From Candidatus Eisenbergiella stercoravium (GTDB lineage: Bacteria > Bacillota > Clostridia > Lachnospirales > Lachnospiraceae): a stretch of 64,000 bases of DNA. Where the stretch lies: assembly GCA_019113175.1 (NCBI GenBank), contig DXHY01000031.1:1-64000 (forward strand), given 5' to 3'. The translations under genes and the position numbers were made by a program. The notes under the pieces are model-generated. The model saw only the letters and a program-made list of their open reading frames with translations. It was not told the DNA's origin and made no database searches. Shown in pieces: positions 51,921-59,815 of this stretch (within the stretch, counting starts at the first letter, position 1; each line of letters starts with the position of its first letter).

Positions 51921-52064
51921 GTGAATGTCGGAATACTTTTAATCGCGCTCATCGGCGGACTCGCCGGAATACTTTCTACTTTCTATCTTCTGATCGCCAT
52001 CCCGGTTGTCATCATTCAGAAGATTTACAGGAAGGTTCGTTTCGGTACTCCGATTATGAAATGA
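51921..52064 (+). CDS. 47-residue membrane protein
   Basis: Starts at GTG 51921 with AAAGGGGG eight bases upstream. The product is a single hydrophobic segment of about 30 residues (VGILLIALIGGLAGILSTFY, LLIAIPVVIIQ) followed by a basic tail KIYRKVRFGTPIMK. The reading frame is open further upstream, but that part lies within the promoter. It has its own promoter with phased direct repeats and a terminator at 52095-52134, which supports a real, regulated small protein. Function unknown. Confidence 0.72.
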   Translation: MNVGILLIALIGGLAGILSTFYLLIAIPVVIIQKIYRKVRFGTPIMK

Positions 52065-52094
52065 ATAGAGAAATCCAGATCAACGATTTGCTCT

Positions 52095-52134
52095 GCCGTC
52101 CGGCAAGGTCTCTTTACAGACCCCGCCGGACGGC
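52095..52134 (+). terminator. Terminator of the small membrane protein gene
   Basis: Perfect 10 bp arms GCCGTCCGGC/GCCGGACGGC (52095-52104, 52125-52134) followed by ATTTTCTTT, 31 bp past the stop codon. Confidence 0.85.
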
Positions 52135-52143
52135 ATTTTCTTT

Positions 52144-52174
52144 ATACGATAGGAAATGAAATTTCCTATCGTAT
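52144..52174. repeat. Perfect 14 bp hairpin
   Basis: ATACGATAGGAAAT, loop gaa, then its exact complement. It lies between two terminators and has no T run on either transcript, so it is not an obvious terminator. With its two neighbours it gives another three-hairpin cluster. Confidence 0.8.
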
Positions 52175-52229
52175 AAAAAACGCCTTCGCACCATTCTTTC
52201 CAAGGCCTGACAGAATGGTACAAGGCGTT
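52175..52229 (-). terminator. Terminator downstream of the LD-carboxypeptidase gene
   Basis: On the minus strand a two-part stem (AACGCCTT and ACCATTCT with complements, 2-3 nt internal loop) is followed by six T (complement of A175-A180). It lies about 190 bp past the stop at 52421; nothing else is visible in 52230-52420. Confidence 0.75.
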
Positions 52230-52420
52230 TACCCGGCGGCAATTTCCGTTTATTTACTTTTTGTTTCCTGAAACAATTTGCGAATCGTTCATGGCCTATG
52301 ATAGCCGATCCCGCCCGAAAAGTCAACAGGACTTCCGCATATTTCAGCCTCATTTCAGCTGGGTGAAGTGAAAAGTTTATTTCCACTTCGGACAGGATGA
52401 AGTGGAACTTAGTCCTACAC

Positions 52421-53503
52421 TCATTTCAGCTGCATGTCGATTTCCAGCTTCCAGTCCGGCTGTTCCTTCGTTCTGCGAAGCGTCACATCCGCCATACTTC
52501 CGCAGATCAGCGGCATCTGGGGCGGCAGATGGCCCAGATCCACATCCATGATGACCGGAACGCCGAATTCCTTCAGCGGCTCCCACACGGCGGCATACTG
52601 ATCCAGCCCCATCATCTCCTGTCCGAAGCACAGAGGCCGTCCGATCAGGAAGCCCTTCACATGGGAAAACCAGCCCGCATGCTTCATCTGCCACATGGCA
52701 CGGCGGATGGAAAACACGTTCAGGTCGCAGGACTCCAGAAACCAGATGATCCCATCCTGCGCATACTTTTCCGAAAACTCCCGGACACGGTCGTACTTCG
52801 TCCCGGTCAGATTGACCAGACAGTCGGTACAGCCGCCCAGCAGACGGCCCTGAAAACGGATTTCTTCCCGAAGTTCTCCGCTGACAGATTCGTTCTCAGC
52901 CGCAGTATCGGCGCCAAAGGGCTTTATTATCACCGGCTCCGTGGTATTGTAGGGAACCAGCGGATTTTCCTCCGTCTTAAAGCCTTCCTTCTCCCAGCGG
53001 TCATAGCTGTGCGCGGTCAGGTTCTTTCCGCGAAGCAGATCCAGAGCGTCCTGAACGGAAATGTGCCAGGGCTCCATGCCGAAGGTTCCCGCACAGGGGC
53101 CGTAGATGGCCGCCGTATCGCAGAGGGTGGGAAGCAGGAAGGTCAGGTTGGTATTGTCGGAATAGCCCATATACCATTTGGGAGATGTCTGAGCGATCCG
53201 GTTGAAATCCACGAAATCCAGAATCTCGCACATCAGCTCGCCGCCCCCGCAGGAAATCAGCACATCGCTGTCCGGATCTGTCACAGCCTCGTTGATTTCT
53301 CTTCCACAGTTCTCAGGCGTGCTGCTGATGCCGACTCCGTCGGATGCGTAGCAGTTCGGGCCGAGCTTCGTCTGATAGCCCAGAGCATGAAACTTCTTCA
53401 GCGCGTTGTCGAAGGTGCTGCGGTAGGGCTCCGTCGCCGCTCCGAAGGACGGGGCGACGAAACCGATGGCGCCGTTTTCTTTTAAAAATTCAGGGTATCT
53501 CAT
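52421..53503 (-). CDS. LD-carboxypeptidase-like S66 peptidase
   Basis: A 360-residue S66 family protein. The nucleophile serine lies in YMGYSDNTNLTFLL, preceded by LISCGGGELMCEILDFVDF; the later Glu and His lie in IIWFLESCDLNV and VDLGHLPPQMPL. S66 includes LdcA (murein tetrapeptide carboxypeptidase) and MccF-type self-immunity peptidases; this form resembles the MccF-like branch in length. Start 53503 has GGAGGT. It follows the LysRS gene by 111 bp on the same strand. Confidence 0.87.
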   Translation of the reverse strand: MRYPEFLKENGAIGFVAPSFGAATEPYRSTFDNALKKFHALGYQTKLGPNCYASDGVGISSTPENCGREINEAVTDPDSDVLISCGGGELMCEILDFVDFNRIAQTSPKWYMGYSDNTNLTFLLPTLCDTAAIYGPCAGTFGMEPWHISVQDALDLLRGKNLTAHSYDRWEKEGFKTEENPLVPYNTTEPVIIKPFGADTAAENESVSGELREEIRFQGRLLGGCTDCLVNLTGTKYDRVREFSEKYAQDGIIWFLESCDLNVFSIRRAMWQMKHAGWFSHVKGFLIGRPLCFGQEMMGLDQYAAVWEPLKEFGVPVIMDVDLGHLPPQMPLICGSMADVTLRRTKEQPDWKLEIDMQLK

Positions 53504-53614
53504 AATCCGTACCTCCATTCAACGCTTCTGCCGTAGACAGCGGACTCCCGCTCCCGGCGGCGTCCGCCATCTGCGCCTTTTCGCCGGACAAAGACAACCT
53601 CTTTCGCAAGGGAA

Positions 53615-55687
53615 TCAGCAGATCCTCGTTCCCTCCGGGATGATATCGTCCACAAAGATCACCTGACAGCCGCAGGCGTTGTTGGTGGCGGCCAGCAGCA
53701 TACCTTCGCTGGTCACGCCGGAAAATCTGGCCGGCTTCAGGTTTGCAAGCACGATGATCTTCTTTCCCACCATTTCTTCGGGCGTGTAATAGCTCTTGAT
53801 GCTGGAAACGATCACCCGCTCCTTCAGCCCGTCGAACAGGGTCAGCTTGTAGCAGCTGTGAGACTTGCGGATCTCCGCGCACTTGAGGATCTTACATACG
53901 CGCATGTCCATCCGCTGGAAATCCTCCATGGTGATCTCCTCACGCACCGGCTCCACCGGATCAGGATCGCCGTAGACCACCTGCTTTTTCTCAGGCTCCG
54001 CAGCCTTCTGCGCCTCCGCCTTCTTCTCTTCCTCGAACCGTTTTTCTTCCTCAGTCATGGGCGTGGAGAAATCCAGAAGGTGCACATAGCGCTCCGGATC
54101 AATGGCGTACAGGAACAGATACAGTCTGGGCCCCTTCTCCTTGTCGATCAGAAGCTTATATACATTCTTGAAAAACTGTCCCTGAATCTTCTTGAGCTCT
54201 TTTGCATCCTCCAGGTTTCCAATCACCTGCTTCGGGATCGCATACAGCTCCTGATTCAGTCCATCCAGATCGTAGCCGCCTTTCGTCAAAAATTCATGCA
54301 GCAGGGCGATTTCCTTCTTCTCCTCTTCGTTTAAGGACTCATATACCTCCCAGTTGCGGGTGGCGCGCAGACGGTTCACGTTCTCCGGAGAGCACTGCTC
54401 CAGCCAGTATTTCGCCCGGTCCAGCCTGTCCTTAAACTGCTCGTAAGTGAAGGGCTGGCCGATCTTCTCGAACACGGTCTCCAGCATGGGAACATTGAAG
54501 TCCACCACGGACCCGAGCTGCACCAGGAGACTCATGGGAACGGTATCGATCTTGTGATAGACCGGCTTTCCGTCCACCTCTCCTTCCTCGCGCAGGCAGT
54601 TGGCCATGACCGCGTTCAGGAACTCATCGCCCTTTCCTGCCATATATTCATTATACTGTTTGTCAAATTCAAAATACTGGCGCAGAATGCCATCGTCAAA
54701 GCAGAAGTCAAACGCCTTCGTGGGCTCGGACCTGGCATACAGCCACAGGATCACCTCCGGCTGATAAAGCTTGAGCAGCGTATCCGGCGTCAGGTTCAGA
54801 CCGGTGGAGCCGGACATCTTTCCTGTCGCTCCCTTAATGCCGATGAACTCATAGCCCTGGAATACGGGAGCTTCATAGCCGAAAATCTTCTGAGCGATCA
54901 CCCGGCTGGTATCATAGCTTCCGCCCGGGCTTGCATGATCCTTTCCGCCCGGCTCAAAGTCCACGCCCTCATACATCCAGCGCATGGGCCAGTCGATCTT
55001 CCAGGCCAGCTTACAGTTAAAGTCCTTCGTAAAGTCAAAGGTTCCGTGATGGCCGCAGGCGCACTCATACTCCGCTACGGTGCAGTCCTCAGACAGAGAG
55101 GTGATCTTCGTGGTATCCCTGCCGCAGTGCGGGCAGTAGATGCTCACCGGATAGTATGCTTCCCTTTCTCCCTCCTGCGCGGTCTGGGTACGGAAGCTGT
55201 CCAGAATATCGAAAATCTCTCCTCTTTTTTTCAATGCATGAATCACATACTCCGCATATTTTCCGGAACGGTTCATGGTACCCTGATAACGGTAATCCAT
55301 TTCTATTCCGAAGCGCTCCATGGCAGCCTCGAATTCCTTTTCAAAATGCTTCGCATAGCTCTCGCAGCCATCGTCAAAGGGATTCGGTACATCCACATAG
55401 GGGCAGCCGATGTATTCCTCCCAGGGCTTCTCCCCTTCCGGACGGGGAACCTTCGCCACATTTACGGGGATCTTTCTGAGTCTGTCGAACTCATCCCAGG
55501 AAAAAAGCAGTCTTGCCTTCTTTCCCTGTCTCCTCAAAGCCTTCACCACAAACAGGCTGGTGGCAATATCCCTGAAATTACCGATATGAATGGAGCCGGA
55601 GGGACTGATTCCGGCCGCGCACACATACTCTTCCTTGTCCGGTCTGCGCCGGATGATCTCCTGCGCGATTTTGTCTGACCAATGCAT
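53615..55687 (-). CDS. lysK: Class I lysyl-tRNA synthetase with C-terminal tRNA-binding domain
   Basis: Charges tRNA-Lys. The 690-residue protein has class I motifs: GSIHIGN (HIGH, residues 31-37) and KMSGS in GATGKMSGSTGLNL. A zinc-ribbon-like segment CPHCGRDTTK...CACGH is present and the core ends at about residue 540. After a Lys/Glu-rich linker, residues about 580-690 (MEDFQRMDMRVCKILKCAEI, NLKPARFSGVTSEGMLLAAT) form an EMAP/Trbp111-type tRNA-binding domain, as found at the end of MetRS. Class I LysRS is uncommon in bacteria. ATG 55687 has AAAGG at 11 bp. No T-box leader was seen. Confidence 0.94.
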   Translation of the reverse strand: MHWSDKIAQEIIRRRPDKEEYVCAAGISPSGSIHIGNFRDIATSLFVVKALRRQGKKARLLFSWDEFDRLRKIPVNVAKVPRPEGEKPWEEYIGCPYVDVPNPFDDGCESYAKHFEKEFEAAMERFGIEMDYRYQGTMNRSGKYAEYVIHALKKRGEIFDILDSFRTQTAQEGEREAYYPVSIYCPHCGRDTTKITSLSEDCTVAEYECACGHHGTFDFTKDFNCKLAWKIDWPMRWMYEGVDFEPGGKDHASPGGSYDTSRVIAQKIFGYEAPVFQGYEFIGIKGATGKMSGSTGLNLTPDTLLKLYQPEVILWLYARSEPTKAFDFCFDDGILRQYFEFDKQYNEYMAGKGDEFLNAVMANCLREEGEVDGKPVYHKIDTVPMSLLVQLGSVVDFNVPMLETVFEKIGQPFTYEQFKDRLDRAKYWLEQCSPENVNRLRATRNWEVYESLNEEEKKEIALLHEFLTKGGYDLDGLNQELYAIPKQVIGNLEDAKELKKIQGQFFKNVYKLLIDKEKGPRLYLFLYAIDPERYVHLLDFSTPMTEEEKRFEEEKKAEAQKAAEPEKKQVVYGDPDPVEPVREEITMEDFQRMDMRVCKILKCAEIRKSHSCYKLTLFDGLKERVIVSSIKSYYTPEEMVGKKIIVLANLKPARFSGVTSEGMLLAATNNACGCQVIFVDDIIPEGTRIC

Positions 55688-55769
55688 CGTATCACGTACC
55701 TTTCTTTTTCATTTCAGCCGCAGCGCCGCGGAAGAGCGGGACGCAGCCATATTTTTCACAAAAATATCC

Positions 55770-55799
55770 GCCGGATTCCGTAAAAATCCGGAATCCGGC
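55770..55799 (-). terminator. Terminator of the sulfatase gene
   Basis: Perfect 10 bp arms GCCGGATTCC/GGAATCCGGC, then GGATATTTTTG on the minus strand; 47 bp past the sulfatase stop and upstream of the LysRS gene. Confidence 0.75.
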
Positions 55800-55845
55800 T
55801 ATAAATGTACCATTTAATCAGTAGCTTGTCAATTTTGAAGTTTAA

Positions 55846-57297
55846 TTATTTCAGAAGAATCCTGGGTTCGCAGCCGGTCACCAGGCGGCCGTCCTTCACA
55901 TAGCCCTCTTCTCTTCCGGAAAGCTCCCGGATCAGAATGCCGCGCAGCTGTTCGATGCGGGCCGAATCCGCCTCTTCCCCGATCCTGTCATGCAGCTCGT
56001 TCGGGTCCTCGTCCACGCGGAAATACTGCTCTTTTCCCGTCTGGGAATACCAGATATATTTGTCGGTTTCCGTCACAATCCAATGGCTGGATGCTTCGCC
56101 CAGAGAGTGCTCCCCGTGCAGATATTCCCGCAGTCTGCCCGGCTTTTCCTCCGCCTCTCCCTGTGCGCGTTTCAGGACGCTGATTCCCTCCACGCTGTCC
56201 GGAACAGGCGCTCCCGCCGCTTCCAGAAGGGTGGGCATCACATCCCGAAGCTCCACCAGATCCGTGCGCACGCTGCCGGGCTCATCCGGATGGAAGGCTC
56301 CTCCGGAAACGATGAAGGGGATGCGGCTGGAGCCCTGGTAGGCCCTGCTCTTGCGGAACAGGTGATGATCCCCGAGAAGCTCGCCGTGATCGGATACGAA
56401 CAGAATCAGAGTATCGTCATAGAGTTTGTTCTCGATGAGCGCCTGCAGAAGGCGGCCGATCTGATGATCCAGATGGGTTACACAGGCATAGTAGCCCACC
56501 TGCATCTGCCGGATCAGCTCCGGATCGACAGGACCCGTATCAGAATCGAAAATCCGTCCCTTCTTTTTTAACTGGGAATCGTCGCACCAGTCTCCCACCG
56601 CAGGCGGGGTCAGCTCTTTATTCGCATACATGTCAAAATAGCACTGTGGCGCATCAAAGGGCGGATGTGGGCGCAGATAGGAAGCCATCAGGAAAAATGG
56701 CAGGTCAGGGTCTCTCCTGCGCAGGAAATCCAGGCAGCGGTCCGTCACCCAGTTGGTGGGATGATATTTTTCCTCATAAATCCATGGCCTTGCCACCCAG
56801 GAATTGCATTCCATTCCGGTGTCCGTCACATCGCAGCCGATCCCCTTTTCCTTCTGAAGCCAGTAAAAATAGTCGTCCACCACCTTCTGATTCTCATGAT
56901 AAGCGATCGAAGGGTCACGGTAATAGTGCAGGTAACCGTCATGCAGCTCCACATTGTTAAAGCCCAGATAGTTTCTGAGCGGGTCCACATGCATTTTCCC
57001 CACGCACTGGGTGTAATATCCCGCTTTCGTCAGTTCTCCCGCCAGAGTATGCGGATAATCCCAGCGCACGCCGTCCGCATAGCCTACCCGTTTATGGGAT
57101 TCCTGGCTCATGCCGGTGTGCAGTGCCGCTCTGGCAGGAATACAGGACGGACAGGCGGAGTAGGCGTTCTCAAACCGCACTCCCTTCGCCGCCAGCGTAT
57201 CCAGATATGGAGTTTTCACATCCGGATGTCCGGCGCAGCCCATACAGTCACCTCTCAGCTGATCCGTCATCAATAGAAGAATATTCTTTTTCTTCAT
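55846..57297 (-). CDS. Cys-type sulfatase
   Basis: A 483-residue alkaline-phosphatase-superfamily sulfatase. CIPARAALHTG (Cys52) is the C-x-P-x-R signature in which an anaerobic maturase oxidises Cys to formylglycine. N-terminal ILLLMTDQLRGDCMG binds calcium, and later metal or sulfate ligands lie in CVGKMHVD, RPHPPFDAP and FVSDHGELLGDHHLF. No signal peptide, so a cytoplasmic substrate, probably a sulfated sugar, is likely. AAAGGAGGAAG precedes ATG 57297; the leader contains the hairpin repeat at 57305-57385. No sulfatase maturase is encoded in the window. Confidence 0.93.
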   Translation of the reverse strand: MKKKNILLLMTDQLRGDCMGCAGHPDVKTPYLDTLAAKGVRFENAYSACPSCIPARAALHTGMSQESHKRVGYADGVRWDYPHTLAGELTKAGYYTQCVGKMHVDPLRNYLGFNNVELHDGYLHYYRDPSIAYHENQKVVDDYFYWLQKEKGIGCDVTDTGMECNSWVARPWIYEEKYHPTNWVTDRCLDFLRRRDPDLPFFLMASYLRPHPPFDAPQCYFDMYANKELTPPAVGDWCDDSQLKKKGRIFDSDTGPVDPELIRQMQVGYYACVTHLDHQIGRLLQALIENKLYDDTLILFVSDHGELLGDHHLFRKSRAYQGSSRIPFIVSGGAFHPDEPGSVRTDLVELRDVMPTLLEAAGAPVPDSVEGISVLKRAQGEAEEKPGRLREYLHGEHSLGEASSHWIVTETDKYIWYSQTGKEQYFRVDEDPNELHDRIGEEADSARIEQLRGILIRELSGREEGYVKDGRLVTGCEPRILLK

Positions 57298-57304
57298 ACC
57301 TCTT

Positions 57305-57385
57305 CCTCCTTTGCCACCGACAGGCAGCTTTTTTATTCAGAAAAACGGCCTCGGCCGTTCTTTGGCCCGAACCACGTTCGTGCCC
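57305..57385. repeat. Diverged copy of the SD-hairpin repeat upstream of the sulfatase
   Basis: Aligns over its whole length with the 84 bp units at 9557-9724: CCTCCTTTGCC start, a GC hairpin remnant, ACGGCC-tc-GGCCGT, the shared TTCTTTGGC, and CCCGAAC...GTTCGTGCC arms. It lies immediately upstream of the sulfatase SD, the same placement as upstream of the BMC-H gene at 9552. The rest of 57386-57504 shows no gene. Confidence 0.75.
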
Positions 57386-57504
57386 CGTTCCTTTTTCTTT
57401 ACTTTACCCTAATTCTCTGCTTCTGCCAACCCCCGGGCGGCATTTTAAATGAATATTTACCGGATTTCCAGCGTCATGGTCAGTATAACCGCCCTGACTG
57501 CGGA

Positions 57505-57576
57505 AGAAAAATGCTCCGGACGGCTGCTTCACAATTCATGGCAGGAACCATGAACGGACAGTCACTCGGAGCATTT
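57505..57576 (-). terminator. Terminator of the ammonium transporter gene
   Basis: Outer arms AAATGCTCCG/CGGAGCATTT (57509-57518, 57567-57576) enclose an inner hairpin TTCATGG-caggaa-CCATGAA. On the minus strand TTTTTCTT follows. It lies 72 bp past the transporter stop. Confidence 0.8.
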
Positions 57577-57647
57577 ATTTCCTGTATCCTTCTGTATTTT
57601 ATCCGTTTTGATGCAGACCGGATTTATTTCCGCGCTTTTCCGGCAGC

Positions 57648-59405
57648 CTATTCTTCATCCTGCAGCGCGTCGTAGCCATGCTCGTTGGTACGGACCTTGA
57701 CCACGTCTTCCACATCGTATACGAAGATCTTTCCGTCGCCCACATTTCCGGTGCAGAGCACCTTCTGCACGGCGTTTACCACCGTTTCCGTAGGAATCTT
57801 ACAGATCACCACATCGATCTTAACCTTGGGAAGCAGCCTGCTTTCCACCGGAGCGCCGCGGAAATAGGTCTCATGTCCCTTCTGCATACCGTAGCCGAAC
57901 ACGTTGCTGATGGTCAGGCCCGTCACACCGATCCGGGCCAGGGTGCTCTCCAGCTCGGAGAACCGGGACTGATTGGTGATGATGGTCACCTTCGTCATCT
58001 TCGGTCCCGTCGTTCTTTCCTTATGTATCACAGGAACCTTCTGATCATCGGTCTCAGCCGCCTCCTTCGGCACAGATGCCACGGCAGCCTCTACACGTTC
58101 CTCCTCCGCTCCGGCGGAAAGCTCAGATACCGGAGCCGCCGTAATGGGAGCGAAATCCGGGTAGGCTATATTTCCATGTTCTCCGATATCCAGACCTGCA
58201 ATCTCCTCTTCCGCAGAAACCCGGATGCCGATGGTCTTTTTCAGAGCGAGCCAGACAAGGGAAGTAGTCACAAAGCCAAAGATACCGATGGCCAGGATAC
58301 CCACGATCTGCGTTCCCAGCAGGCCGAAGCCGCCGCCGAAGAACAGGCCGTTTCTGGTGGAAAGACTGGTTACGCCTTCCTGCGCGAACAGACCCACACA
58401 GAGAGTTCCGAAGGTTCCGCAGCCCAGATGCACGGAAGTGGCGCCCACCGGATCATCAATTTTGATTTTGTCAAAAAATACCACCAGGAAAACCACCAGC
58501 ACACCGGCAATTGCGCCGATAATCAAAGAGCTTAACACGCTCACATAGGCACAGCTTCCTGTAATGCCCACCAGACCGGCCAGACAGCCGTTGATGGTCA
58601 TGCCCAGATCCGGTTTCCCGAGATAGATCCAGGAGGTGATGGTAGAAGTCAGGACTGCGGCGATGGCCGCCGTATTCGTAGTCATCAGAATGGATACCAC
58701 ATCCGCCGGATTCTGGAAGCTCATTGTGGAGCCGGGGTTGAAACCGAACCAGCCGAGCCACAGGACGAACAGACCGATCACCGCAAGGGACATGTTGTGT
58801 CCGGGAATGGCCTTCGCCTTACCATCCTTTCCATATTTTCCGATACGGGGGCCAAGAATCAGCGCGCCGGACAGAGCGCCCCAGCCTCCAAGGGAATGCA
58901 CCACCGCGTCTCCTGCAAAATCCATAAAACCTATGTCGGAAAGCCAGCCGCCGCCCCATACCCAGTGGCCCACGATGGGGTAAATGATCAGGGTAAGCAC
59001 AAAGGAGAAAATGATGAAGGCCACGTACTTGATCCGTTCCGCAACCGCTCCGGAAACGATGGTCGCCGCGGTTCCGCAGAACACGAGCTGGAAGAAAAAT
59101 TTTCCCCAGAAGGGAACGTTCGGGGTCAGCGTGTTGTCATAGAAGGACAGATCGCCTCCGCCCAGAATGAACAGATGGCTCGTTCCTACAAAGGGATTAT
59201 CTCCGCCAAACATCAGGCCCCAGCCCAGAAGCAGAAAGCCCAGGGAAGAGACGGCAAAGACGATGAAATTCTTGGAAAGGATGTTGACGGTATTCTTCGC
59301 CCTCGCGAAGCCCGCCTCCACCGCTGCAAAACCCAGATTCATGAAAAATACCAGAATCGCGGCAAGCAGGACCCAGAACGTATCGATTATCATTGTAACA
59401 TCCAT
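57648..59405 (-). CDS. amt: Ammonium transporter fused to a PII signalling domain
   Basis: A 585-residue fusion. Residues 1-400 form an Amt channel of about eleven helices with the twin pore histidines in DAVVHSLGG and TSVHLGCGTFG. A 60-residue linker rich in Glu/Ala/Val follows, then residues about 470-585 form a PII (GlnB/GlnK) domain (MTKVTIITNQSRFSELESTL, QKGHETYFRGAPVE T-loop, TGNVGDGKIFVYDVEDVVKV). At the T-loop position of the uridylylated Tyr51 of E. coli PII, Phe is present (YFRGA against LYRGA), so uridylylation there is not possible. Control of the channel by its own tethered PII is likely. GGGAGG precedes ATG 59405. Confidence 0.93.
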   Translation of the reverse strand: MDVTMIIDTFWVLLAAILVFFMNLGFAAVEAGFARAKNTVNILSKNFIVFAVSSLGFLLLGWGLMFGGDNPFVGTSHLFILGGGDLSFYDNTLTPNVPFWGKFFFQLVFCGTAATIVSGAVAERIKYVAFIIFSFVLTLIIYPIVGHWVWGGGWLSDIGFMDFAGDAVVHSLGGWGALSGALILGPRIGKYGKDGKAKAIPGHNMSLAVIGLFVLWLGWFGFNPGSTMSFQNPADVVSILMTTNTAAIAAVLTSTITSWIYLGKPDLGMTINGCLAGLVGITGSCAYVSVLSSLIIGAIAGVLVVFLVVFFDKIKIDDPVGATSVHLGCGTFGTLCVGLFAQEGVTSLSTRNGLFFGGGFGLLGTQIVGILAIGIFGFVTTSLVWLALKKTIGIRVSAEEEIAGLDIGEHGNIAYPDFAPITAAPVSELSAGAEEERVEAAVASVPKEAAETDDQKVPVIHKERTTGPKMTKVTIITNQSRFSELESTLARIGVTGLTISNVFGYGMQKGHETYFRGAPVESRLLPKVKIDVVICKIPTETVVNAVQKVLCTGNVGDGKIFVYDVEDVVKVRTNEHGYDALQDEE

Positions 59406-59815
59406 ATACTTCTACCTCCCGTTCAGATTGATCACAAAGGATGCGGCGCCTCTGATCCACCCTCTGCGGAGAAATTCGGCTATCCCTGTGGGATATCCTC
59501 CAAAGATTCCGGCAGTTCCATCGGGAACGGTCCGGACAATAAAAGAGGCGAAGCGGTCTTTTTCAGACCTCTTCGCCTTATGGGCTTCATGTTACCACCC
59601 GGCGGAAAATTTGTCAAATACTTTTTCGTTCGTTTCCGTTCATTTTTTCTGGAATTTTTTCTGAAATTTTTTCTGGAATTATTTCCAGCGCCCTCTTCCC
59701 TTCGGCAGAAGCCACTCCCCAGGAAACATTCTTTCCTGCTGGTGGAACGTCCTTCTTTCCTGCGCATATGCTGTTTACAGAGACCATTTAAAAGAACCCG
59801 GACATGGAGGACCAT
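59406..59815. other. Divergent control region between amt and feoB
   Basis: A 410 bp gene-free space. It contains a hairpin at 59547-59577 (13 bp arms GGCGAAGcGGTCT, one mismatch, loop ttttc) and three tandem 12 bp repeats at 59643-59678 (TTTTTTCTGGAA, TTTTTTCTGAAA, TTTTTTCTGGAA). On the minus strand the hairpin, followed by TCTTTTATTG, would lie in the amt leader and could be an attenuator. No confident promoter or Fur site was found. Confidence 0.55.

Noticed and set aside
55688..55769. T-box leader for the lysyl-tRNA synthetase gene
   Set aside because: No T-box consensus, specifier stem or antiterminator pattern was visible; the only hairpin nearby belongs to the end of the sulfatase gene.
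57505..57576. Glutamine or other riboswitch linked to the ammonium transporter
   Set aside because: The structure is downstream of the transporter stop and followed by a T run, so a terminator explains it.
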